A stretch of DNA of 30,205 nt from Lachnospiraceae bacterium (GCA_900766925.1 CAAFXG010000164.1:1-30205); one strand, 5' to 3'. Counted from the stretch's first letter, positions 8,827 to 16,697 are shown. Program-made: numbers and translations. The notes: generated by a model not told the origin, from the letters alone.

Positions 8827-10080
8827 TTAAACCTCAAACTCCTTACGGTAAATCTTATTGGTAGTCGGAAACAGCTTACCAAAACCTACATCCTTAATAA
8901 TAACCGCCCCTCTATGAGGGTTCTCAAACTCTACTTCAACAGAAAACTTAGATGTCTTATTCGGTCTCTTAGGAATACCATGCAGCTTAACAACCTCCCG
9001 AACCTCCTGCTCAATTTTTCTGCTTCTGTATATTAACGTTAGTTTATCTGTATCATCCAGAATAATATTAATTTTACCATGTATGTTATACCACTGACGA
9101 CCACCAAGTGCTATAGGAATAAATTTATCCTCCTCATCTCCACTTGAAATACCTACGTCAAATATAACATTTTCCTTTGTATCGACAAAGAACCTGCGAT
9201 AGAATTCCTCATATTCTCCACCAACTGCCTTATAGCAGGCTCCCTTGGTGTAAATATTCTGTCCGGCAAACACTCGCCTTCCCTGACACAAAATATTCCG
9301 GGATTTATTCATCCATTTTTCGGAAAAGCCAAGACCGGTCAGGAATACTGACGAAATATATGCCTTCTTCATCTCGTACTCCGCAATCTTTGCAAAGGTG
9401 ACATCCATCAGTATATTATCTCCACCAAACAAAGCAATATTAAACTGAGATGAATAATCCTCATGAATAACAGTAATTGTCTCCGGGTCCTTACCCCTTG
9501 AAATGTCAATCCTATAATAATTCAGACCATCTGCATTATAATCAAACAGGGCAACACTATTAACCCACAAATCACTGCTCTGATTAAAAATATAATATAA
9601 TCCACTGTCAAGATGACTCGTAATTCTGACATTTTCAGCAGGAATTCCGAGCTGTTTATGAAAACCTGTCAGAACCTTGAACAAATCCTTATTATACTCA
9701 GGTATCGTAATTACAAGCTGCTTGACCGTTGCACCCTCATAACGATATAGGAAAGAATCAATATGCATCTTAAGCATTAGAAGAAACAACTGTCTGAAGG
9801 TGTATTTTACACCATCAACCTCAACAGTTTCTTCGCTTCTGGCATTCTTATACAGCTCATCCAGAATAATTCCGTCTTCCTTAAAACGCGCCTCCGAAGC
9901 CTCAGAGCCAACATACCAGTCACCACTTGTCTTACTGTAAAACAAGATATTTGGCATCATGTATGTTTCTTTATTATTTAATTGGTTGACTGTCTCAGGT
10001 TCACGCTTAATATCATTGTAATAGCTGATTTGCGTGGAATCCGGGCAAAGATCCATACCTATGTAATAAGCTTCTGCCAT
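8827..10080 (-). CDS. Hsp70/actin-fold ATPase-like protein (resembles DUF5716), unknown function
   Basis: The N-terminal ~300 of 417 residues follow the Hsp70 nucleotide-binding pattern. There is a phosphate-1-like IGMDLCPDSTQI at 7-18, and VGSEASEA at 57-64 as in Hsp70 chaperones. VDGVKYTFRQLFLLMLK at 88-104 and LVITIPEY at 122-129 follow. A phosphate-2-like FDYNADGL lies at 179-186, and an adenosine-site-like FLTGLGF at 246-252 precedes KGACYKA at 279-285. Key glycines of the canonical DLGTT and DxGGGT motifs are missing, so ATP binding may be altered or lost. A beta-rich tail (about 320-417) replaces the usual substrate domain. The start is the ATG at 10080, with GGAAGG about 8 bases upstream; a TTG six bases earlier is less likely. 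It belongs to the four-gene block. The DUF5716 label is from memory. Confidence 0.75.
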   Translation of the reverse strand: MAEAYYIGMDLCPDSTQISYYNDIKREPETVNQLNNKETYMMPNILFYSKTSGDWYVGSEASEARFKEDGIILDELYKNARSEETVEVDGVKYTFRQLFLLMLKMHIDSFLYRYEGATVKQLVITIPEYNKDLFKVLTGFHKQLGIPAENVRITSHLDSGLYYIFNQSSDLWVNSVALFDYNADGLNYYRIDISRGKDPETITVIHEDYSSQFNIALFGGDNILMDVTFAKIAEYEMKKAYISSVFLTGLGFSEKWMNKSRNILCQGRRVFAGQNIYTKGACYKAVGGEYEEFYRRFFVDTKENVIFDVGISSGDEEDKFIPIALGGRQWYNIHGKINIILDDTDKLTLIYRSRKIEQEVREVVKLHGIPKRPNKTSKFSVEVEFENPHRGAVIIKDVGFGKLFPTTNKIYRKEFEV

Positions 10081-10099
10081 TATCAATCTTCCTTCCTGT

Positions 10100-10127
10100 C
10101 ATGCAGCACATATCAACGTGCAGCATG
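10100..10127. promoter_or_regulatory. Intercistronic hairpin between the 1188-residue gene and the Hsp70-like gene
   Basis: CATGCAGCAC (10100-10109) and GTGCAGCATG (10118-10127) are inverted arms of 10 bases with one mismatch and an 8-base loop. The structure fills most of the 50-base gap and lies 3 bases past the stop of the first gene, immediately before the ribosome binding site of the next. No T-run follows on the minus strand, so it is not a standard terminator. It could be a processing site, a 3'-end stabiliser or a translational control hairpin that sets protein ratios. Confidence 0.45.
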
Positions 10128-10130
10128 TTG

Positions 10131-13100
10131 TTATAATATATTCAGACTCTCCTCAAACAAATGAACTGTATTCAGATATACATCGAGAGTCTCGAGCAGC
10201 TCATTATCCTTACGCATTTCCTGATTAACGAGCATACTGTTGATAAGCTCAAATCTATTGCGATCCTTACGGTTAAATTCCTTAGTTTTTAGGGATTCAC
10301 TTTCAACAACAAAGGATGTTCCAAACATATCGTCATCTATACTATACACAAGTCTCTCACCATGGAACACAACAAATTCCTTGACATACATACCTGGTAT
10401 CATCTCGTCAAGTCGTTCAACCTTATATGAAAGCACCTGTCTTGAACCTGTATCAAAGGCAACCCTTGCATTTATTTGCTTACCCGGATCACTCTTGTAG
10501 ATAAGATATGTCTTCAGGAACACATCCTGAGGCAGCTTGATAAATGCCTTAAAGCTCTTGTAAAACGGCAAAATTTTACCTGCATCCATAAATCTTCCAA
10601 CTGCATCACAAATCCATTCCTTCTGATCCTCTGTGTACCTGTCAAGCTTGGAGAAATAAAGCAGCAATGCCATACGGGAAACCTCATCATCAATATTTCC
10701 CTTCATTATTTCAAGATATAAGCAGTCAAAAATGCTGCCAGGGGTCTGTACATCCTTAATCAGATTGTTATATGCCGCAAATCTTAGGAATGCCTTTACG
10801 ACAAGACCTCTGCTTCTTCCTCCGTAATACGCCGAGAATATATCATAGATATACTCAACATTACCCATGGCAAACATCATCTGCGCCAATGTATTCTCAG
10901 CGAGAAGCGACACATCCTTAACTCGGTTACGAACAGTCTTAAACAGATTCGCAAGCTCGTCCAAATCCCCCTTAAAATGGTTCATAATATAAACAAGAAT
11001 CCTCTCATTAACCTTACCCATCTTATAAAGATGAACACAAATAGCAAGCAAATCCTCATTGAGGAAACCATTCGAATCCTCAACGCCATAATCCGCCAGA
11101 CGATAAAGCTCCTCAGTATCAATCTCATCAAAGCCGTAAAGCTTAACTGCCTGAAATGCCTTGTCAAACATATTCATATCAACAAGGTATGCAATTATCG
11201 TTCTGGCATTTGCATGATTCAGATACTCTATATCAAACTTACCAAGATACTTGATTAAAACATCGGCATCCAGGTTTTCGTGGTAATACTCAATAATGTT
11301 AAGGTATGCCTGTTGCTTATAATCATAGGAAATTTCAGGGCAATTAACAATATCCCTTGCAGCATTAACCTCTACAGCCTTCTTGTATGTGAAATCTCCC
11401 AGTTCCTTATAATTGTAAAGAAGTACCCTGTAATCTCTAGGGCTAAATTTCTTGCATATATCAAGATATGCCTTTTCATCAACTATTCTCTCAAGGCGGT
11501 AAGGAATAGAACCCGCATAACGGTTGCCCTCACTATCCTCAAAGATAATTGATGCTGAATTGGTAAGAATCTCAACATAAGCCTCACCATTAACAATAGG
11601 TACTCTCTGTACCTCCTCAAGCTCCTGATGCGTGACAATAACCGCTCTTATTCCCTTGTTAAAGCACACAATTTTTCTGCGGAAAATAATATTAATCAGC
11701 TTTCCTGCATAAAGAGGGCTTACCGTATCAGGGTCCAGGAACTCATCATAGAGCACTGTCAAATCATCGCTGACCTTACCCTTAATAATCATATTCTCCA
11801 TGAAATCCTGCATGGTCGTACAATACTCATGGTAGACCTTCATGTGCTGCGCCTTGTTGTAAATAACATTTGCATACAGATAGGCAAGCTCATTTTCGGT
11901 AAGAGTATTCTTATAATTCAGATACATAAGAACCGACTGTGGAATCAAATCATATCTGCTAAAATTCATACTCTTGACAAAACATTCATTAAGCCCGATA
12001 AACTTAAGTGACTGTTCAACCGCATCACGATAAAACTTATGGTATTTGTTATCAAGCTTATTAGCACTGATTAACATCGAACAGATGCTGCGAAGAACAT
12101 CAACACTCTTAGTCTTATCGTATATTGCCTCCATAATATTAAATATCTTTGTATCAAAATCCTTAAACGAACCCGCCAGTCTGATAAACTCATCAATGAC
12201 CTCATCTGAAATATATTTATGACGAAGTCCCCACCTTATTGCAGTAACCTCAAGGTCAGTAATCTTCTTGAGAAGAAGCGGGTTATTGTTCAGTATCTCA
12301 CAAAGCTCAAGATACATAACCGGGCTGTTATACCCGTTTTCATACAGAGTTCTAATCTCCTTATAAAGAACTGACTGCTCCTGCGAATAAGTATCGTCTA
12401 TGAAAAGCAGCAGCCAGAAATAAAACATTTTATCTTCCTGTGTGCGGAAATTTCTCTTAATGAGATTCCTAGCATGGGAAATGGTATCCTCATCCTTCTT
12501 GACAAGCGCCTTCAGGTAAGCATAATAGCATTCCTGAGGACTGTCCATAACTGCATAATCCACATCAGCCTCAATACGCAGAAATTCCTGTTCAATCTTC
12601 TCGTACTCTCCCTGCAGGATACTCATATGCATGGAACCAAACCGATACAATGCTTCCTCAGGCACATACCTGGCAAGATTACCGAAGGCAAACTGTGAAC
12701 GTGACACGTATTCGCGAAGCGGAAGCCTGTCCATGCGATAATCAAGATACGAATGTACAAGCTTGACCATATTGGTCTTAATCATGTGATTCTTATTTGC
12801 TGTCCTTGGTGAAACAGTCGGTTTCGACTGTTGCTTTGAAAGGACAATATCTATTTCAATTGTCTGGTAAATATTCTCTATTACAATTCTTCCGGAATTT
12901 ACACCCTCCGGAACATTTTCCGGTGAAATAAGCACGTCAAGGTTAAATATATTTCCACAAAAATCTGAGCTCAGAATATTTTTACGAGCAGGAATAATAA
13001 AATCCGAAAGAGACCTGACCGTAGAATTAGTGTAACCCCATGTATTCTTGCTGATATCAATGGTAATCTTCGATAACTCCGTCGGCATTTCAACATTAAT

Positions 13101-13697
13101 CTTTGCCTTGGCTACTGAAAGGGTAAGCGCTCTCTTCTTATGCACATAAACAAGGAACTCCTCCAGCGCCTGATTAACGGAATGGCTCTCCATGAGGCTC
13201 ATGTAAATCTGCTTAATCATCGGATCCTTATCAATAAAGGTACGTTTAAAATCATCCCTTACAAATACCCTTGCGGCCTCGCCCCAGTTACTCTCAGCAA
13301 GAGTTGCAAACTTAAATAAATCATCTATCTTCTGATTGCCATATTTGACAAACGGTGAAATCACATCTATGTCGTAGAGAATTTTAAATTCCCCACCATC
13401 AGTAATAATGCTTATATGACCCTTGTAGTTCTTTCCTGCCTCAAGACAGGTTGCATCAAAGGAGTACTTCACATCAAAACGTCTGTTAATATAGGTATGG
13501 TTATCAAATCTGAGCATATACCTGCTGTCATAAACCATTGCCTTAATAATATGATCATTTGTGCTGTGAACTGTAAAGCTTCCCTCATAGATAGTACCAG
13601 ACTCAATATTCAGTTTTAAGAACTTTTCCGAAATTTCAATCTCGGGTCTGTCAACCTGAAATTCACCTTTCGCATAATGTTCTACAATAGCTTTCAT
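10131..13697 (-). CDS. Large helical-repeat protein with beta-sandwich domains (resembles DUF5717), unknown function
   Basis: The 1188-residue protein is the first gene of the leftward block. It has no signal peptide and no membrane segment, so it is probably cytoplasmic. Residues 1-115 and about 195-300 look like two beta-sandwich/Ig-like domains; the second has PEGVNSGRIVIENIYQTIEIDI, typical of such folds. Residues about 315-1010 are almost entirely helical with irregular TPR/HEAT-like hairpins, and the last ~170 residues are beta-rich and then helical. This architecture suits a large scaffold or docking protein. A perfect AGGAGG site precedes the ATG, and an extended -10 promoter lies about 150 bases upstream. 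The name DUF5717 is from memory of Lachnospiraceae annotation and should be treated as tentative. Confidence 0.72.
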   Translation of the reverse strand: MKAIVEHYAKGEFQVDRPEIEISEKFLKLNIESGTIYEGSFTVHSTNDHIIKAMVYDSRYMLRFDNHTYINRRFDVKYSFDATCLEAGKNYKGHISIITDGGEFKILYDIDVISPFVKYGNQKIDDLFKFATLAESNWGEAARVFVRDDFKRTFIDKDPMIKQIYMSLMESHSVNQALEEFLVYVHKKRALTLSVAKAKINVEMPTELSKITIDISKNTWGYTNSTVRSLSDFIIPARKNILSSDFCGNIFNLDVLISPENVPEGVNSGRIVIENIYQTIEIDIVLSKQQSKPTVSPRTANKNHMIKTNMVKLVHSYLDYRMDRLPLREYVSRSQFAFGNLARYVPEEALYRFGSMHMSILQGEYEKIEQEFLRIEADVDYAVMDSPQECYYAYLKALVKKDEDTISHARNLIKRNFRTQEDKMFYFWLLLFIDDTYSQEQSVLYKEIRTLYENGYNSPVMYLELCEILNNNPLLLKKITDLEVTAIRWGLRHKYISDEVIDEFIRLAGSFKDFDTKIFNIMEAIYDKTKSVDVLRSICSMLISANKLDNKYHKFYRDAVEQSLKFIGLNECFVKSMNFSRYDLIPQSVLMYLNYKNTLTENELAYLYANVIYNKAQHMKVYHEYCTTMQDFMENMIIKGKVSDDLTVLYDEFLDPDTVSPLYAGKLINIIFRRKIVCFNKGIRAVIVTHQELEEVQRVPIVNGEAYVEILTNSASIIFEDSEGNRYAGSIPYRLERIVDEKAYLDICKKFSPRDYRVLLYNYKELGDFTYKKAVEVNAARDIVNCPEISYDYKQQAYLNIIEYYHENLDADVLIKYLGKFDIEYLNHANARTIIAYLVDMNMFDKAFQAVKLYGFDEIDTEELYRLADYGVEDSNGFLNEDLLAICVHLYKMGKVNERILVYIMNHFKGDLDELANLFKTVRNRVKDVSLLAENTLAQMMFAMGNVEYIYDIFSAYYGGRSRGLVVKAFLRFAAYNNLIKDVQTPGSIFDCLYLEIMKGNIDDEVSRMALLLYFSKLDRYTEDQKEWICDAVGRFMDAGKILPFYKSFKAFIKLPQDVFLKTYLIYKSDPGKQINARVAFDTGSRQVLSYKVERLDEMIPGMYVKEFVVFHGERLVYSIDDDMFGTSFVVESESLKTKEFNRKDRNRFELINSMLVNQEMRKDNELLETLDVYLNTVHLFEESLNIL

Positions 13698-13846
13698 ATT
13701 TTCCTCCTGACCAGCCAGCCTGTTTTGCGGTGCAATAATATTCCGGTCTTCGTAAAATTAACTATTTTATCCTTGATATTATCAATCTGACAAATTATAA
13801 TTTATGTAATTACGCAGAAACAAATACCGATAAATACACAAAATAG

Positions 13847-13855
13847 ATTATAGCA
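13847..13855 (-). promoter_or_regulatory. Extended -10 promoter for the leftward operon
   Basis: On the minus strand the sequence reads TGCTATAAT, a perfect TATAAT with the extended TGn element. A weak -35 (TAGCAA) lies 17 bases upstream. It sits about 150 bases before the ATG of the 1188-residue gene, in the 240-base divergent gap 13698-13937. A second TATAAT on the same strand (13794-13799) with a TTGTTT 18 bases upstream could be another start closer to the gene. I see no convincing -35/-10 pair for the rightward aminotransferase gene in this gap. Confidence 0.55.
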
Positions 13856-13937
13856 GATATTTCATACGTTTGCTACATAAAATTAAACTTAAAAATGTAT
13901 TACAAGGTTACCATCAAAAACAAGGGGGATATCATAC

Positions 13938-14990
13938 ATGAGCAAACAACCATTCAGACTCGAGCAGTTCGAAACAGTTTTATACAACGCTAACTTTAAT
14001 CCAATGGGAGTTCCGGAATCAGTTACAAAGGCTCTTTCCGACAACATCAGCAATGTCAGCCGTTATCCTGCGGAATACTACGGTGCCCTGAAGAATACAA
14101 TTTCGTCTTACGCAGGCTGTGATGAAACACATATTATTCTCGGCAATGGTTCTTCTGATTTACTTCGACTATATGTTGCGCTTATCGCTCCCAAAAAGGC
14201 ATTGCTTCCAATACCTTCATCCTCTGAATATGAAACTGTTCTTTCCACCTTTGGCTGTGAGACTGTTTTCTACAATATTCCTGAGGAAAACGACTACGTA
14301 ATTGATATCAAAGACATGATTTCAAAGCTTGACTCATCCTTTGACATTATTATACTCGGCAATCCTAACAACCCAACATCACAGATTATTTCCCGTGATG
14401 ACATGGAAATTCTTGCAGAGGTATGTAAAGAGCTCGGAATTTTCTTATTAATTGATGAAATGTATATCGAATTTACGGAGCAGTACGAAGATATTACTGC
14501 TGTTCCACTTGTAAAGGAATATGATAACCTTACGGTAATAAGAAGCGTATCCAAATTCTTCGCCGTGCCGGGCTTAAGACTTGCATACGCAATCATGAAT
14601 AACGATGAATATATGGCTGTCATCAACATTACAGCCACCCCTAACAACATTTCCACACTCACTGCAATTGCTGCAACAGAAATGTTTAAGGATAAGGGAT
14701 ATTTTACCAAATCCCGCTCACAGATATTTACTGAAAGAAATCTTATATACTCTGCAATGGCAACAAACAAAGGGCTTAAATTATACAAGCCGTATGCCAA
14801 TTTCATGCTTGTTAAATTCCTCAATGAGGATATCTCCGCAGGAACGGTTACTGCCAATTGCAATCTGAAGGGACTCGTAATTCGTAACTGCTCAGATATG
14901 CATGGTCTGTCAGACAGATACATACGCTTCTGCTTCATGAATCCAAAGCAGAATGATTTGCTGGTAAACACTATTCTTGAGCAGTTGTAG
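13938..14990 (+). CDS. PLP-dependent class I/II aminotransferase (HisC / threonine-phosphate decarboxylase-like)
   Basis: This 350-residue fold-type I PLP enzyme has the HisC/CobD-like pattern. LGNGSSDLL lies at 68-76, GNPNNPT at 141-147, and LIDEMYIEF at 171-179 holds the cofactor-binding Asp173 and Tyr176. The Schiff-base lysine is Lys206 in SVSKFFAVPGLRLAY, and YIRFCF near the C-terminus carries the substrate-carboxylate Arg. Substrates could be histidinol phosphate or an O-phospho-amino acid; the sequence alone does not decide. No other histidine or cobalamin gene is in the window. Its neighbours are a CDP-alcohol/choline cluster, so a role in making an amino-alcohol head group is possible but speculative. 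The AGGGGGAT site 9 bases upstream supports the ATG. A 48-base-arm palindromic element follows 28 bases after the stop. Confidence 0.85.
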   Translation: MSKQPFRLEQFETVLYNANFNPMGVPESVTKALSDNISNVSRYPAEYYGALKNTISSYAGCDETHIILGNGSSDLLRLYVALIAPKKALLPIPSSSEYETVLSTFGCETVFYNIPEENDYVIDIKDMISKLDSSFDIIILGNPNNPTSQIISRDDMEILAEVCKELGIFLLIDEMYIEFTEQYEDITAVPLVKEYDNLTVIRSVSKFFAVPGLRLAYAIMNNDEYMAVINITATPNNISTLTAIAATEMFKDKGYFTKSRSQIFTERNLIYSAMATNKGLKLYKPYANFMLVKFLNEDISAGTVTANCNLKGLVIRNCSDMHGLSDRYIRFCFMNPKQNDLLVNTILEQL

Positions 14991-15018
14991 ATGTAAATAA
15001 ACAATATAAATATATGGT

Positions 15019-15204
15019 CAGATGCCGAAAATATATAGATTAACCCCATATAGGCAGTATACTACAAAGACACGCTCTCGCTCGTTGTCCACGTAGCGGT
15101 ACTAAACTCGCACACAATACGTGCTCGTTAAGTGCCGACGTTCCCAAACGGTCTTGTGTAGTATACTGCCTATATGGGGTTAATCTATATATTTTCGGCA
15201 TCTG
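15019..15204. repeat. Palindromic element, copy 2 (conserved core inside perfect 48-base inverted arms)
   Basis: Bases 15019-15066 are the exact reverse complement of 15157-15204. Between them, 15067-15155 is a core about 88% identical to the reverse complement of 9-98. The arm sequence (CAGATGCCGAAAATATATAG at its start) does not occur at copy 1; only the core is shared. The core is an imperfect palindrome ending in AAGAC/GTCTT, with a central hairpin whose stem pairs as GTGC (15121-15124) with GCAC (15109-15112). The whole could fold as a hairpin of about 186 bases. It sits between two converging 3' ends, so it may also block read-through from both sides. No ORF or transposase is present. 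It explains most of the 249-base gap 14991-15239. Confidence 0.92.
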
Positions 15205-15239
15205 CATACATATTTGCAGCTCGTAATTTTATTTAGTTT

Positions 15240-16511
15240 TTATCTCCCGACACGTTTTGCCAGCTCGTCTACTATTTTAGTTGAGATACTTCCGATTTCA
15301 TCCCCGAACATTTCTTTTTTTAGTAAGCTTCGTTTTGTTGCCAGAGGGTCATCCCCCGCCGCAAGCTTATCAAGGATGGCAAACAGCTCTTCACTGTTAT
15401 TTACCACATAACAGCCATCCATCATCGTTTTTGCGCCCTCAGCAAGCTCAACCGGCGTCTGACACACACAGTAAACTATCGGTTTACCTGTTACAAAATA
15501 TTCAGCCATAAAGCTTGATATGTCACTTACAAGTACCGAAGATTCCCATATTGTTGCCTTGTATTCCTTTTCACTGTCAAAGCTGACATTAGGTATTGAC
15601 ATAACCCTTGTCTTGTATACGTCAACATCCTCCTTTGGCATTTCGCCTGTTCTGATAAAGTTCTCAAACATAAGAGGATGCGGTCTAAAGAGAAAATCCA
15701 TGTCCGGATGTTCTCCTGCGTATTCCAGTAATTCGTCCTTGTATTTGAAGAAATTACTTCCTCCCATTTCTGCATCTGTGGTCCATCTGGGTGTCCACAT
15801 TACACGGAATTTGTTTGTTGAAAAATTCCATGAAGCTGTGGCAAGCCCTTTTGCATTTACAATATCTTCAATTCCTGCCATCCCAAAGCAAACTGAATTT
15901 TGTATCCCTTTTTTGTGCTTATACTTAAACTGTGCTATATTTTTGTGCATGGAAAATTTATTCTCAGCAAAAAACAGATGTACATTACAAAAAAAGTCCT
16001 TATTAAGTGTATCCCTGTATGTGTGCTCAAGCAAAGTATATGCGTATAGCAACACACATATTTTTGTGTATCTGCTTATTCGGTGGGTGGAATACTGCTT
16101 TGGCATATATGCGTTGTATGGTCTTACAAAAAATATATAATCAAGCTTCAGTGACCGCAAATCAAGCCACTCATTTCTTCCAATCAAGGTATTAACAGCT
16201 TCATATCCGTGTTCTACATAATACTCGTAGGTATCGTTGCTTAGGTCATCCGGATTATCAAGGACCTGATTATGCACCCCCATCGGAACACAAAGAATTA
16301 TCGGCTCAAACTCCTCACGTTGCTGCATCAGGCGGTAAACCGGTTCAACCTTTCCCCAGCCGGGAATATATTGACACATGAAACCCACTCTAATCTTAGA
16401 GTTGGCGTTCTTAACCTTCTTTTCCCTGTTGAAATTGTAATATGACTCAATATCACGCACTGTAAATATGGTTTTTTCATATAAAGCCATGCATCCTTCG
16501 TAAAAATTCAT
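15240..16511 (-). CDS. CDP-glycerol glycerophosphotransferase family protein (TagB/TagF-like)
   Basis: This 423-residue GT-B type enzyme belongs to the family that adds polyol-phosphate units from CDP-alcohols to teichoic acids. The N-terminal half has the segments VGFMCQYIPGWG (42-53) and YIFFVRPYNAYMPK (125-138). The C-terminal half holds the family motifs WTPRWT (239-244), RPHP (276-279) and SDISSFMAEYFVTGKP (329-344), including the His and Ser/Asp used for donor phosphate binding. It has no membrane segment, so it probably works at the inner membrane face. It is homologous along its length to the product of 19826-21067. It is transcribed divergently from licA, starting from an AGGAGA site. 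CDP-choline as donor is my inference from context. Confidence 0.85.
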   Translation of the reverse strand: MNFYEGCMALYEKTIFTVRDIESYYNFNREKKVKNANSKIRVGFMCQYIPGWGKVEPVYRLMQQREEFEPIILCVPMGVHNQVLDNPDDLSNDTYEYYVEHGYEAVNTLIGRNEWLDLRSLKLDYIFFVRPYNAYMPKQYSTHRISRYTKICVLLYAYTLLEHTYRDTLNKDFFCNVHLFFAENKFSMHKNIAQFKYKHKKGIQNSVCFGMAGIEDIVNAKGLATASWNFSTNKFRVMWTPRWTTDAEMGGSNFFKYKDELLEYAGEHPDMDFLFRPHPLMFENFIRTGEMPKEDVDVYKTRVMSIPNVSFDSEKEYKATIWESSVLVSDISSFMAEYFVTGKPIVYCVCQTPVELAEGAKTMMDGCYVVNNSEELFAILDKLAAGDDPLATKRSLLKKEMFGDEIGSISTKIVDELAKRVGR

Positions 16512-16587
16512 TAATTGTTTTCTCCTATGTAATAGCTTTTAAATCAGACATCAGCGCTTAACGACATATATCGACACGCATTTTTTT

Positions 16588-16635
16588 ATAAAAATGTATA
16601 ATTTCTAATCGGATACATTTTGTATACATTTTTAT
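16588..16635. promoter_or_regulatory. 13-base perfect inverted repeat in the divergent choline-cluster gap
   Basis: ATAAAAATGTATA (16588-16600) is the exact reverse complement of TATACATTTTTAT (16623-16635), with a 22-base spacer. It lies in the 186-base gap between the glycerophosphotransferase and licA, directly downstream of the leftward extended -10. It could be an operator shared by both directions or form a hairpin in the leader of the leftward mRNA. A second small dyad, TGGATTCATCCA (16656-16667), lies closer to licA. Confidence 0.45.
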
Positions 16636-16638
16636 GTT

Positions 16639-16647
16639 ATTATATCA
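16639..16647 (-). promoter_or_regulatory. Extended -10 promoter for the leftward glycerophosphotransferase gene
   Basis: On the minus strand 16639-16647 reads TGATATAAT: a perfect -10 hexamer with an extended TGn. A poor -35 (TGGATG) lies 17 bases upstream. The expected leader is about 120 bases and contains the 13-base inverted repeat. The promoter for licA in the other direction is not clear; a weak TTGTAT near 16620 is the best candidate. Confidence 0.45.
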
Positions 16648-16697
16648 ATTTATATTGGATTCATCCAGTATATTAAATAATTTTTTAGGAGAAATAG

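Noticed and set aside
14294..15049. A 251-codon minus-strand open frame opposite the aminotransferase gene
   Set aside because: It is antisense to a gene with complete PLP motifs, its predicted protein has no recognisable domain, and it runs into the palindrome arm.
15019..15204. Integron attC site, REP/RAYT element, retron or insertion-sequence end as identity of the palindrome
   Set aside because: No tyrosine transposase, integrase or reverse transcriptase is present, and the constant-core, variable-arm layout is the opposite of attC sites and unlike REP sequences or IS ends.
15520..16140. A 206-codon plus-strand open frame opposite the glycerophosphotransferase gene
   Set aside because: The minus-strand frame carries the RPHP and SDxSS motifs and a good start site; the antisense product resembles nothing.
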